From Thinopyrum elongatum (taxonomy: Eukaryota; Streptophyta; Magnoliopsida; Poales; Poaceae): DNA of 64,000 nt. The DNA lies in assembly GCA_011799875.1 (NCBI GenBank), contig CM022298.1:290160838-290224837 (forward strand), written 5' to 3'. Numbering within the stretch: position 1 is the stretch's first letter; each line of letters opens with the position of its first letter. Below, in pieces: positions 44,305 through 56,500 of the stretch. Both the position numbers and the translations under genes were made by a program. The notes beneath the pieces are model-generated. The model was not told the origin of the DNA and did not search any database. It saw only the letters and a program-made list of their open reading frames with translations.

Positions 44305-45798
44305 TTGAATCTCGATCGTAGTGATAACACTATCATAATATTGATGCCAAAAGATGCAAAGTTGATAATGATAATGCAACATATTTTGGGGCACTGCCGT
44401 TTAGGTCATATTGGTGTAAAGCCGCATGAAGAAACTCCATTCGATGATTGGAATCACTTGATTATGAATCATTTGATGCTTGCGAACCATGCCTCATGGG
44501 CAAGATGACTAAGACTCCGTTCTCCGGAACAATGGAGCGAGCTAAATGACTTATTGGAAATAATACATATCGATGTATGCGGTCCGATGAATGTTGAGGC
44601 TCGCGGCGGGTATCGTTATTTTCTCACCTTCACAGATGATTTGAGCAGATATGGGTATATCTACTTAATGAAACATAAGTCTGAAACATTTGAAAAGTTC
44701 AAAGAATTTCAGAGTGAAGTGGAAAATCATCGTAACAAGAAAATAAAGTTTCTACGATCTGATCGTGGAGGAGAATATTTGAGTTACGAGTTTGGTGTAC
44801 ATTTGAAACAAAGCGGAATAGTTTCGCAACTCACGCCACCCGGAACACCACAGCGTAATGGTGTGTCCGAACATCGTAACCGTACTTTATTAGATATGGT
44901 GCGATCTATGATGTCTCTTACCGATTTACCACTATCGTTTTGGGGTTATGCATTAGAGACAGCTGCATTCACGTTTAATAGGGCACCATCTAAATCCTTT
45001 GAGATGACACCGTATGAACTGTGGTTTGGCAAGAAACCTAAGCTGTTGTTTCTTAAAGTTTGGGGTTGCGATGCTTATGTGAAAAAGCTTCAGCCTAATA
45101 AGCTCGAACCCAAATCGGAGAAGTGCATCTTCATAGGATACCCAAAAGAAACTGTTGGGTACACATTCTATCACAGATCCGAAGGCAAGATATTTGTTGC
45201 TAAAAATGGATCCTTTCTAGTGAAGGAGTCTCTCTCGAAAGAAGTGAGTGGAAGGAAAGTAGAACTTGATGAGGTAGTGGTACCTTCTCTTGAATTGGAA
45301 AGTAGTTCATCACAGAAATCAGTTCCAGTGATGCCTACACCAATTAGTGAGGAAGCTAATGATGATGATCATGAAGCTTCAGATCAAGTTACTACAGAAC
45401 CTCGTAGGTCAACCAGAGTATGTTCCGCACCAGAGTGGTACGGTAATCCTGTTCTGGAAGTCATGTTACTAGACCATGACGAACCTACGAACTATGAGGA
45501 AGCGATGATGAGCCCAGATTCCGATAAATGGCTTGAGGCCATGAAATCTGAGATAGGATCCATGTATGAGAACAAAGTATGGACTTTGACTGACTTGCCC
45601 AATGATCGGCGAGCCATTGAGAAAAAATGGATCTTCAAGAGGAAGATAGACGCTGATAGTAGTGTTACTATCTACAAAGCTCGAATTGTCGCAAAAGTTT
45701 TTCGACAAGTTCAAGGTGTTGACTACGATGAGATTTTCTCACTCGTATCGATGCTTAAAGTCTATCCGTATCATGTTAGCAATTGCCGCATTTTATGA
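44305..45798 (+). pseudogene. Copia GAG-pre-integrase, integrase and RT start (Angela-like)
   Basis: GAG-pre-integrase text (HILGHCRLGHIGVK, 44380-44420) is followed by a long open frame (44554-45798). The integrase core has IIHIDVCGPMN, LRSDRGGEYLS and PQRNGVSEHRNRTLLDM, giving all three DDE residues. The RT start follows (EAMKSEIGSMYENKVWTL, VTIYKARIVAKVF). The frame is lost near 45760. The integrase part is the best-preserved portion of the element. Confidence 0.85.
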
Positions 45799-46169
45799 AA
45801 TCTGGCAAATGGATGTCAAAACTACATTCCTTAATGGAATTTTTAAAGAAGAAGTTGTATATGATGCAACCAGAAGGTTTTGTCAATCCTAAAGGTGTTA
45901 ACAAAATGTGCAAGCTCCAGCGATCCATCTATGGACTGGTACAAGCATCTCGGAGTTGGAATATACGCTTTGATGAAGTGATCAAAGCTTATGGTTTTAT
46001 ACAGACTTACGGTGAAGCCTGTATTTACAAGAAAGTGAGTGGGAGCTCTGTAGCATTTCTGATATTATATGTGGATGACATATTGTTGATTGGAAATGAT
46101 ATAGAATTTCTGGATAGCATAAAAGGATACTTGAATAAAAAGACCTCGGTGAAGCTGCTTAAGTATTGA
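45740..46169 (+). pseudogene. Copia reverse transcriptase fragment (Angela-like)
   Basis: RT continues in two further frames: IMLAIAAFYEIWQMDVKTTF (about 45768-45830), then KLYMMQPEGFVNPKGVNKMC to LILYVDDILLIGNDIEFL (YVDD box near 46068) and a TGA at 46167-46169. Two frameshifts within about 120 bp separate it from the upstream part. Confidence 0.8.
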
Positions 46170-46651
46170 GCATCAAGATCTATAGGGATAGATCGAGACG
46201 CTTAATAGGACTTTCACAAAGCACATACCTTGACAAGATTTTGAAGGAGTTCAAAATGGACCAGTAAAAGAAGGAGTTCTTGCGTGTGTTACAAGGTGTA
46301 AAATTGAGTAAGACTCAAAACTCGACCACGACAGAAGATAGAAAGAGAATGAAAGTCATTCACTATGCCTCAGTCATAGGTTCTATAAAGTATGCCATGC
46401 TATGTACCAGACCAGTTGTGTGCCTTGCTATGAGTTTAGCAAGGAGGTACGATAGTGATCCAGGGATAGATCACCGGATAGCGGTCAAAGTTATCCTTAG
46501 TTACCTAAGAGGACTAAGGAAATATTTCTCGGTTATGGAGGTGATAAAAGAGTTCATCGTAAAAGGTTATGTCGATGCAAGCTTTTACACCGATCCAGAT
46601 GACTCAAAGTCTCAATCTGGATACATATTGAAAGTGGGAGCAATTAGCTAG
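46170..46651 (+). pseudogene. Copia RT end and RNase H fragment (Angela-like)
   Basis: Degenerate text, with SVIGSIKYAMLCTRP and VKGYVDASFYTDPDDSKSQS (RNase H Asp region), to a TAG at 46649-46651. The end of RNase H then seems deleted: only text resembling the last part (HTDLNVADPLT, near 46695) remains. Confidence 0.75.
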
Positions 46652-46778
46652 AGTAGCTCCATGCAGAGCATTGTAGACATAGAAATTTGCAAAATACATA
46701 CGGATCTGAATGTGGCAGACCCGTTGACTAAACTTCTCTCACAAGCAAAACTTGAGCACACCTTAGTACTCTTTGGGT

Positions 46779-46934
46779 GTTAATCACATGGCGATGTGAA
46801 CTAGATTATTGACTCTAGTAAACCCTTTGAGTATTGGTCACATAGCGATGTGAACTATGGGTGTTAATCACATAAAGATGTGAACTATTGGTGTTAAATC
46901 ACATGGCGATGTGAACTAGATTATTGACTCTAGT
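46779..46934. repeat. Four copies of a TCACATnnnnATGTGA inverted repeat before the 3' LTR
   Basis: Units at about 46779, 46836, 46863 and 46893 contain TCACATGGCGATGTGAAC or a close variant. The first and last are also followed by TAGATTATTGACTCTAGT. Each core is a 6-bp inverted repeat. They lie just upstream of the polypurine tract GCAAGTGGGAGAC (46935-46947). Confidence 0.85.
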
Positions 46935-46947
46935 GCAAGTGGGAGAC
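46935..46947 (+). other. Polypurine tract of the Angela-like element
   Basis: GCAAGTGGGAGAC directly before the 3' LTR start, the usual plus-strand priming site. Confidence 0.8.
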
Positions 46948-48655
46948 TGAAGGAAATATGCCCTAGAGGCAATAATAAAGTTATTATATTTTTCCTTATA
47001 TCATGATAAATGTTTATTATTCATGCTAGAATTGTATTAACCGGAAACATGATACATGTGTGAATACATAGACAAACAGAGTGTCACTAGTAAGCCTCTA
47101 CTAGACTAGCTCGTTAATCAAAAATGGTTATGTTTCCTAACCATAGACATGAGTTGTCATTTGATTAACGGGATCACATCACTTGACCCATTCCGTTAGC
47201 TTAGCACTTGATCGTTTAGTATGTTGCTATTGCTTTCTTCATGACTTATACATGTTCCTATGACTATGAGATTATGCAACTCCCGTTTACCGGAGGAACA
47301 CTTTGTGTGCTACCAAACGTCACAACGTAACTGGGTGATTATAAAGGTGCTCTATAGGTGTCTCTGAAGGTACTTGTTGAGTTGGCGTATTTCAAGATTA
47401 GGATTTGTCACTCCGATTGTCGGAGAAGTATCTCTGGGCCCACTCGGTAATGCACATCACTATAAGCCTTGCAAGCATTGTAACTAATGAGTTAGTTGCG
47501 GGATGATGTATTACGGAACGAGTAAAGAGACTTGCCGGTAACGAGATTGAACTAGGTATTGAGATACCGACGATCGAATCTCGGGCAAGTAACATACCGA
47601 TGACAAAGGGAACAACGTATGTTGTTATGCGGTTTGACCGATAAAGATCTTCGTAGAATATGTGGGAGCCAATATGAGCATCCAGGTTCCGCTATTGGTT
47701 ATTGACCAGAGACGTGTCTCGGTCATGTCTACATAGTTCTCGAACCCGTAGGGTTCGCACGCTTAAAGTTCTGTGATGATTTGTATTATGAGTTTATGTG
47801 TTTTGATGTACCGAAGGTAGTACGGAGTCCCGTATGAGATCGGGGACATGACGAGGAGTCTCGAAATGGTCGAGACGTAAATATCGATATATTGGATGAC
47901 TATATTCGGACATCGGAAAGGTTCCGAGTGGTTCGGGTATTTTTCGGAGTACCGGGGAGTTACGGGAATACGGGGAAGAAGTATATGGGCCTTATTAGGC
48001 TTTAGGGGAGAGAGAGAGGCAGGCCGCGCCCCCCCCCCAAGGCCTAGTCCGAATTGGACTAGGGGGAGGGGCTGCGCCCCCTCCTTCCTTCTCTTCTCTC
48101 TTCCCCTTCCTTCTCTCTTACTCCTACTACTTGGAAGGGGGGGAATCCTACTCCCGGTGGGAGTAGGACTCCTCCAGGGCGCACCATAGCTAGGCCGGCC
48201 CTCCCCCCTCCTCCACTCCTTTATATACGTGGCCAGGGGGCACCCCATAGACACAACAATTGATCATTGATCTCTTAGCCGTGTGCGGTGCCCCCCTCCA
48301 CCATAATCCACCTCGATCATATCGTAGCGGTGCTTAGGCGAAGCCCTGCGTCAGTAGCATCATCATCACCGTCACCACACCGTCGTGCTGACGAAACTCT
48401 CCTGTGAAGCTTTGCTGGATCAGAGCTCGCGGGACGTCATCGAGTTGAACGTGTGCTGAACTCGAAGGTGCCGTGCGTTCGGTACTTGGATCGGTCGGAT
48501 CGTGAAGACGTACGACTACATCAACCGCGTTGTGCTAACGCTTCCGCTTTCGGTCTACGAGGGTACGTGGACACATTCTCCCCTCTCGTTGCTATGCATC
48601 ACCATGATCCTGTGTGTGCGTAGGAAATTTTTTGAAATTACTACATTCCCCTACA
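46948..48655 (+). repeat. 3' LTR of the Angela-like element (1708 bp)
   Basis: From TGAAGGAAATATGCCC to CCCCTACA, with a TATA box TTTATATA at 48220-48227. Differences from the 5' LTR are scattered substitutions and small indels. Confidence 0.93.
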
Positions 48656-51059
48656 ATATCTTCACTAAACCGCTTGATGAAAAGATATTTCATTGTTTGA
48701 GAGGTGAATTGAACATCATTGATGCCTCAAATTTGGAGTAGAGACTCCTTGAATACATGCAAGGCATGAGCCTATATAACCAATCCTTTATATTTCTCTC
48801 ATGATGATGATCATTTATCTTGGATATATTTGCACCCTTGCATGTTACTTAATCCTTGTAGGTACTTGGACAAGCCTAAATCTATGAGATTGCAAATAAC
48901 TCACATCTTGAGCAATTTCTACATCACCAAGTATCTATGCTTTGGTTGTTGAGATCAAGGAAGCATGAACTTATTCAACATATCCTTTGACAATATCTAT
49001 AAGCTGAATTTCACTCTTGTCAATTTGGAAACACAAGTTCTATTCCTTGCAAAACTAACCCATGTAGGAAAATGAGCTTCAAAGTCCAAAGGATGCCCCC
49101 AACTCTTGATGGACAACATCAACATTGGACATCCACCACAAGTTCAACTACATGATCAAGTTCAACACCACAACCCAAGGTATGTAATTCCATCTTAGAG
49201 AAGCTTTGCTCTAAGTCATGAGTTAAAGCAACTCAACAAGATGAGAATACATCAAGATGCTTAAATGAAAAATGGAAACCCCATTTTGAGCTTAACGATG
49301 AGTATGACCTATGATCAAGTGATCTCACTTGACTCCTAAGTCAATATACTCTAACATAGGTGACCTTGTCGCCGACCACCTCTAGATGAAGTTCTCTAGT
49401 GCTCTTTTTGTTCATTGCATTCCATTTGCATTTCTTCTTACTAGTGTGTTTCCCTTCTAATAAAAAAACTTCATCTAGATTCTCTTTCTTTTATGCTTTG
49501 TACCTTCAAGTAAATTCATTGCAAATTCTATCAAATTCCTTGCAAATCTTTGTGAAAAATTCATCTGCAAGTGAGCTGAGTTGACAAAATATTCTCTCTG
49601 CATTGAACTCGGTTCCACCGATCCAAGCCTATTGGCCAGACCGAGACACAAGGTCTACTTGCACACAGTCCATCGGTTCTACCGACACGGACTAACTCTG
49701 TCTCACCAATGAGCACCTTCAGTGGCTCTGCTCTCTCAGAGTCACTGACTGAAATGAATCGGCGCCACCGATTTCACTGCTGAGAAAACTTTTTTGCCAT
49801 CTTATATTGCCTATTTCTTTCAGCTCCACTCAATGATTCTTTTTCCTCTATCTGCATCTTGAGCTGCATTCTGCTTACTTGTGTATCTCAAGGATCACAC
49901 TCATTTGACTCATACCCTTCTTGGAAATTGATGTCAAAGGAGGAGAGAGAGATCATCAAAGCTTATTCTCACAAAAAATTTCTGAGAAAGGAAGAGAAGA
50001 GAAGAGAAGTCACATGTCTTTAAGAGGGGAAATACATGTCAGCCAGTAATTTTCCTTGAGCTTTTATTTGCTTTGAACTATTCTGCTCTTGATTGATTTT
50101 TATTCATTTCTACTCTGATTTTATCTCACCCTACCTTCTCCCATTATCCAATATCAGATTCAGGGGGAGAAAGAGTCCATGCTTAAGGGAAGAAAAATCC
50201 TTAGAATTTATTGCAAATCCTTAAAATTTTGGGGACATGTCTACATTCAAATGAAGTACTCAATGTGATACTCATCTATTACATGTCATCCCAGTCTTGG
50301 TATTCTTGTGGATCTTGAAATTCTTCTTGTTTGGAGTTTTCTTGTGTTGTTTAACCATGTTTTCTCAAGTCTACTTCTTCAAGAATCTGCTTAAGAACCG
50401 CAAGGTAAGCTTATGCATCACACTCGTGTGCATGATGATCTCTTGCTTTTGCATGTATTGTTTGCAAAAGGGATTCACAAACATCAAGCTGCATCTCACT
50501 TCACTTTTTGCTCTGATGCATATGGCCAAGATACATGTAACTCATCTCTTACTCTGTCATGATATGCATTCACATGCCTTTAAACTCTGTTACTTCATGA
50601 GTGCACGCATGTAGGGGAAGCTCATGCAAGTTACATGTTTTTCCAAAGCTTTACTTACTACTCTTCATATCTTTCACTTGAAGATTTGATGTATGTTGTC
50701 ATCAATTACCAAAAAGGGGGAGATTGAAAGCACAAGTGCTCCCTGGGTGATTTAGGTAATTAATGTCAACATATCTCTTGCTGGACTAATGGTTTTATAT
50801 ATCTAGTATATTTCAGATAAGTTCAACAGTGGAGTGTCAAGGACTAGAGATGTGGACCCTTCAGAATGCTAAGGACAAGGATTGGCAAAAGCTCAAGACT
50901 CTACATTTTTGTTTAAGTGATCCAAGATCACATTGAGTCCATAGGAAAGCCAATACTATTAAAGGGATGAGGTGTTGCATAATGGTCTACTTGCTCAAAT
51001 GCTTAGTGATATTGCTCCAAAACCTTCAGCCACTTTCTCTATCCAAATATGTCCAAAAC

Positions 51060-51465
51060 CTAAACTCCAACTCAGCCCCACCGATATTTCCTATCCGGAG
51101 CCACCGAGTTCATCTTGACATAGCCATTGTCAGAAACCCTAACAGTTCGGTCACACCAATATGGATCTCGGCCTCACCGAGGTTGCCTTGCCAACTCTTT
51201 GTTACTTGTTACAATTATTTCGGTCTCACCGAGAATTGCAATCGGTCTCACCCAGATGGCTTGCCAACTCTCTGTTGTCTTATTACTTCACTTTGGTCTC
51301 ACCGAGTTGATGCAATCGGTGCCACCGAGACGAGGTTTGCCCTAAGCCCTAGCACATCGGTCCCACTGAGTTGTTCCCATTGGTCCCACCGAGATTCCTA
51401 ACGTTCATATTTTTGTATTGATCGGTGCCACTGAGTTTACTAATCGGTGCCACCGAGATGGATCA
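51060..51465. repeat. Array of CGGTnnCACCGAG motifs in the Maximus-like LTR
   Basis: Best copies: TCGGTCTCACCGAG (51222), TTGGTCTCACCGAG (51292), TCGGTGCCACCGAG (51314, 51444), TTGGTCCCACCGAG (51380), plus weaker ones. CGGT/ACCG makes each a small inverted repeat. Related copies occur at 49605-49770, before the polypurine tract. Confidence 0.8.
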
Positions 51466-51498
51466 AAAGTGTGTAATGGTTGGATTTTGTGTGGATGC

Positions 51499-51506
51499 TA
51501 TATATA
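51499..51506 (+). promoter_or_regulatory. TATA box of the Maximus-like LTR
   Basis: TATATATA in GGATGCTATATATACCCCC, after the motif array. Confidence 0.6.
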
Positions 51507-52306
51507 CCCCCACCCCTTCTTCCTCATTGAGGAGAGCCATCAGAACGTGCCTACATTTTCACCATTCATTTTCTGAGAGAGAACCACCTTCTCATGTGTT
51601 GAGATCAAGAGATTCCATTCGAACCATTTGAACCTTGATTTCTAGCCTTCCCCAAGTTGCTTCCACTCAAATCCTTCTTCCACCATAGCCAAATATGTGT
51701 GAGAGAGTTGAGTGTTGGGGAGACTATCATTTGAAGCACAAGAGCAAGGAGTTCATCATCAACACACCGTCTATTACCTTTTGGAGAGTGGTGTCTCCTA
51801 GATTGGTTAGGTGTCGCTTGGGAGCCTCCTTCGTGATGTGGAGTTGAACCAAGAAGTTTGTAAGGGCAAGGAGATCGCCTACTTCGTGAAGATCTACCCG
51901 AGTGAGGCAAGTCCTTCGTGGGCGATGACCATGGTGGGATAGACAAGATTGCTTCTTCATGGACCCTTCATGGGTGGAGCCCTCCGTGGACTCACGCAAC
52001 CATTACCCTTCGTGGGTTGAAGTCTCCATCAACATGGACGTACGATAGCACCACCAATCGGAACCACACCAAAAAATCTATGCGTCTCCATTACGTTTGC
52101 ACACTCCAATACCATCCCTGTACATTCTTGCACTTGCATGATTTACTCTTTCCGCTGCTTATACTCTTGCTATGCTTGTGTTGAATGTATTGTGTGCCAT
52201 TAACTCGTGCTAAACTCAACCTTAACTTGAAGAAACTAAAAACTGCCACTTTTACTTGTTAAGGGTCTAATCACACCCCTCTAGACCCCTCTTCTCGATC
52301 CTTTCA

Positions 52307-54400
52307 CCTCTTCTTAAGGTCCCCGTGCTCCATGGCCGGGCTACACCTTCCATCGGCAGCCCCTGGACAACCTCATCTCTCTGGGTTGCTACCTATTTTT
52401 TGCAGGATGGGAAAGACACAGATAGAGCAGTTACAAAAAAGATGAATTTAGAGCAAGATGTAGCAAGGCAGAGGAAGTAATCTCGAAAAAATTCTTAAAT
52501 ACATTAGCGCGAATAGGTAGTAGTTCATATTTAAAAAATGGATTATATTCTGTGATGGTTGCTCTTGTTGCCAATTCATGTGTGCTCTTGTTGTCAGGCC
52601 GTGTGCAAATTTATCCATGTGTTTAGATTTAAGCAACTACATAAGTTTCCTGCTGTATTGATCTACTTGTCATGCTGAAGTTCATGGGCTTCTTAAATTT
52701 CTTATATACACAAGCTGGTGGCTGATGTTTGTTTCTTGCCACGCAAAATGTGGCTTGCTTTTTTTGTTGATGTCAATATCAAACTAGTGCAACCACTCCT
52801 AAATTAATGAAATGTAAATTTGCGAGTCTCTTCAAGCACTTCAACTATGAAATGCTCACCAAACACTTCCTGATGCACCATTTTCCTAGTTCGGTTGAGA
52901 GAGGAAAAATGAATCCTTGGTAATACATAGTATCACAATAAGTAAGACTATAGTTTTAGATCCGCTCCAAGGATTGTTATTGATAGTTTGTCCGTGCATT
53001 TTGTTCGGTGTTGTTCTACTGTATAACTTGTTTTTCCTTTTTCCTAGGTCATGTTTTTCTTGATACTTGTTTATCTCATTATCACTAAAAGATTGAAGTA
53101 GGAGCATTAATTGGTAGTTCAATTTTGCTAATTCCTACAGTTCTACATTTATGTGATTAGAAAAAAAGTGGTTCATCGGTCTAATTCATGTGGTCTATTA
53201 TTCAACTCTGTCGTCGAGCATTCTTTGCCATCTACTAAAGGTCAGCTTTCATCATCTCATCCTCGTATCTCCGCATGTGTTCAATTGCTGCTTGCTTGAG
53301 AGTTTGCAAAACAAGACCAATTATAGCATGGTTTCTGTTTGTATGTATTTGGTTGCAATATTTAAATTTTTGAGTGAAGTTCAAACTTCTCGATGTGTGA
53401 AGGTTGAATCAAGTTCAGTTTTGTACGTAAGAGGTTCAGCCAATTTTTTCTGCTACTGAAACCAATCATTTGACAGGGAGTTCAAACTTTCTGTACAGGA
53501 AAGTGCACATCATCTTTCCCACTCTTTTCTATTTTTGATCGCACAAACTTTCTGTACAGGAAAGTCCACTCACTACCGTCTCAAACATTCAGGCGTTCTT
53601 TTTCGTAAAGTTCATATTTAAAAAAACCCACCACATTTGGAGTACTCTTTAGTTAAATTTTGTAAAGTATGAAGGTGAGCTTCATAATAGAGTAGCTAGA
53701 CCTATCTGCCTTCCATTTTACGAATTTCGCTGGGAGCTAGAAGTAACTATATGGAGAAAGTTGGCATCTCCGTTTACCTTAACATAACACGTGTGATGCT
53801 ATAGAATTCTTGGGTCCTTATGCAGAAAAATCATCAGTTCACGTTTCAAAATCCTGTAAGTTTAGATATATCACTAAATAGGTTCAGAGAATTTTTTTTG
53901 TAAGTTTGGTGCATGTGCGGCTACAATTTTGAACTTCTTGTGAAGTCATACTAGTACTGATGAATATCGAGTTGATTGAAAAATGTAGTTGATTCTTGAG
54001 ACCCTTACTAGTCCTTCTACATATAGAAGTTGTGCCTCATAGCCATACACGACTTTTCTCTCTGTTGTGCTGCTTGCGCAAATTTCTTAGGACTTGTTTG
54101 GGTGATATATTTGGACTACTCTTTTGTTCAAACGAACTCTCACCACTTTCCTTTCTATTTGTTAATTCTTGTAGTGCATAATTAATGCAGATGTGTTGTT
54201 CTGGCGTGAAGATTTTGCTAGTAAACTATGCAAAAAATAAATTAAAAGTACCAAAAAGTTCAACTTGCAAACCAGCAGTAGTTCTATAATGCAACATGCA
54301 ACAAATTAAAAATAGCAACCATGCCTTGAAGCAAAAATTCACATCTGGTTTTCCCAGTTCGGTACATGAACTATCATCAGTTCGTGAAAAATACATATAA
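52307..54400. other. Non-coding region after the Maximus-like element
   Basis: AT-rich, with many AGTTCA words and a 22-bp direct repeat CAAACTTTCTGTACAGGAAAGT (53483-53504 and 53544-53565). No supported gene. CTATTTTTTGCAG near 52404 looks like a splice acceptor, but no adjoining coding exon was recognised. Confidence 0.55.
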
Positions 54401-54406
54401 CAATAC

Positions 54407-54407
<1 letters not shown>

Positions 54408-54448
<41 letters not shown>
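54408..54448. repeat. (GT)n microsatellite
   Basis: About 20 GT units, ending GTGCG. It produces the artefactual His-Thr run in the minus-strand ORF. Confidence 0.98.
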
Positions 54449-54451
<3 letters not shown>

Positions 54452-55640
54452 AATGCAGTATATGTGTCGATCTTTTTTTTGTTGATATATGTTCGTAGTT
54501 GATCCATACAACATACATGATGATTATATTTTGTACTGATGTCTTGCAAACAGCTTGGTTTTGTCTATAGTAAATTATTTGATTGGAAATTGTGATCTAA
54601 GTGGTTTTTCATATAGCTACATCTAATGAAGTGCAGATCACTTCTAATGTGCCAATTGGCGCGTGTGTGCGTGCTATGGGCTTGTCGTGTGCGTCCGCTG
54701 GTGCATGCATGGGTGCCTCCTGTGGCATGCAAGCATGTGTGTGCTGATGTTGATTGCTAAACTAAAGATCTGTACCGCAAGGAAAAATTCATCAGTACTA
54801 GTGTGCCATGTATGCGGTAAGTCCTGCAAGCTACAACTACATTCCAATTTTCCATGTATGGTCCTCCTCACCAGATGTTATGAAGAATACATCTTTTTAA
54901 TACAAACTTTTTAAAAGTTTCTTTTTGAACTTCTCTCGGTTAATATACATGAACTTGATTATCCTTTTAACATGTACTTATATCAGCTTCATTGGATTTT
55001 GTGCGTGTTCTTGTAACACAATCAGTGCAGATCTCGAGAGACCATAAGTTCAAGTTCACTAGTATTTCCTCTCAATTTTTGTTACCACATGTGATGCGTA
55101 GAAAAATCACCTCTACACCACTTCCATTCATCTATATTTCTGTGTTTTGTAGTGATGACATCCATGGTGAACAGATAGACTTCACAATTTGTTTCTCAGG
55201 AAAAGTCCACGTGAATGAATGGGAGGAGGGGGTCATGTGTGTGAATGGACAAAGTTCACATAAAGCTCCTGGAGCTGGAGCTGCAGGATCCAATAGAGCT
55301 TACTAGTTTATCTTACCTGTGCTTTTCACTTCAGTGTGTAGAAAGCTTGAGGAAATCCAAAAATATTATACGTGCATTGTATTGTTCTTATCCTGATGAG
55401 AATTGGTCCTAATTTTGTACATTTTTTTTCACACACAAAAAAGAAAGTTTAAGAAGAAATGATGTCCCATAGTTCAAGTATTACCATCAGGGGAGTTTGA
55501 AAAAACCAGAACACACGTACTTCATAATTTGCTGTAGCGAGGAAACTGAGTTAAAAAAAGAAACACATGAAAAAATTCTTTTTGAAAAAATATCATTCAG
55601 TTCAATGATATAAACCATGCAAGTTCGCTGACTATGATAC
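54449..55640. other. Non-coding repeat-like region
   Basis: AT-rich sequence with more AGTTCA words. ORFs at 54663-54914 and 54992-55306 are not supported by composition or motifs. Confidence 0.5.
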
Positions 55641-56500
55641 CGGCTATTGAAAAGTTATGAGGAAAACCATATCGAAAAAACAAACAGAGTAAAGTCTAGT
55701 CTTTACGAGGAAAATCATACCGAAAAAAAAAGTAAAGTCTTGTGTGTAAAAACACGCTCAGTACAAAACCATACGGACATCAATTTAAATACTTTTTTTG
55801 GAACCTTACAAAATTACACTATGAAAGATACATCAGCACAAACACACACATAGATCAATACAAGTACTCTGTTTTTTCTGACAGGAAAACAACACAATGG
55901 GTCTCACCGTATTCCAAATTACTCTTCAACAGTTGCGAATTTGAAAAAACGTTCAACATGTCTAAGTTTTGCTTTTTCGAAACCTTTCCAACGGTATATT
56001 ATTTTCCCCATTTCGACAAACTTTTGAAAAAAAATCACGTTCAAAATCAACTTTAACCGTATTCGAATTGAAATTTAAACCGTAAGGAATTAGAAAAAAG
56101 TTTCTATATGCAAAAGTTGCGCATTTTCCATAGCTTTCCAACACCATATCATTTGCGTCAATCCGACAAACTGTTTGCAAAAAACCGCGAAAATACATTT
56201 TGCCCAGAATTTCACCCTTTTTTAAATTACTTTTAAATCATATGGAATTTGAGAAAATATTATATATATGGAACAAGCGGATTTTCACCAGCTTTCCAAC
56301 GCGATCTTATTTGCTCAATTCTGACAAACCGTTTGAAATCTAAGTCCAAAATACGGTTCGCGTTTTTGGTTTTGAGAAAATTAGTTTTTTCAAAACTACT
56401 CTTAAATCGTGATGATTTTGCAAAAAAATGTTCTAGATGATTGTAATCTAGATGTCAAGAGCTTTGCAACAATATATTACATGCCTGTTCCGACAAAACA
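55640..56500. repeat. Diverged tandem array, unit about 150 bp
   Basis: Repeated order of phrases: GTTCaacatg/GTTTctatatg/GTTCtagatg, an AAAAGTTGCGCAT-like word, TTTCCAACnnnATATnATTT, CGACAAACnnTTTG, then TTTAAATCnTAT and GAATTTGAAAA. Units are visible starting near 55900, 56070, 56240 and 56400. Probably part of an unclassified repeat. Confidence 0.65.

Larger units (their letters stand above)
40012..48655 (+). mobile_element. Complete but decayed Angela/BARE/WIS-like Copia element
   Basis: 8.64 kb with LTRs 40012-41741 and 46948-48655, initiator-Met-type primer-binding site, gag, integrase and RT/RNase H remnants, and target duplication ATATC. The start TGAAGGAAATATGCCCTAG and the order protease-integrase-RT are typical of this group. 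It inserted into the RNase H end of the Maximus-like element. Internal coding sequence is far more damaged than the LTRs suggest, including a triplicated 60-bp segment. Confidence 0.93.
48656..52306 (+). mobile_element. Maximus/SIRE-like Copia element, 3' part
   Basis: It resumes with the duplicated ATATC. The RNase H tail (FTKPLDEKIFHCLRGELNII, stop at 48739-48741) directly continues the text broken at 40011. About 2 kb of non-coding or decayed DNA follows (48742-50710), where SIRE elements can carry an env-like ORF; none is intact here. A polypurine tract AAAAAGGGGGAGA (50711-50723) and the 3' LTR complete it. Confidence 0.8.
50725..52306 (+). repeat. 3' LTR of the Maximus-like element (1582 bp)
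   Basis: From TGAAAGCACAAGTGCTCCC to CGATCCTTTCA, with a TATA box TATATATA at 51499-51506. The U3 part (51060-51460) contains about eleven CGGTnnCACCGAG-like motifs. There is no 5' LTR to compare, because the element is truncated. Confidence 0.8.

Noticed and set aside
54226..54549. Minus-strand ORF with a His-Thr run
   Set aside because: The run is the translation of the (GT)n microsatellite.
54663..54914. Cys-rich 83-residue ORF that could be a small secreted peptide
   Set aside because: Cys spacing is irregular, the T/G-rich text extends outside the ORF, and no family match is apparent.
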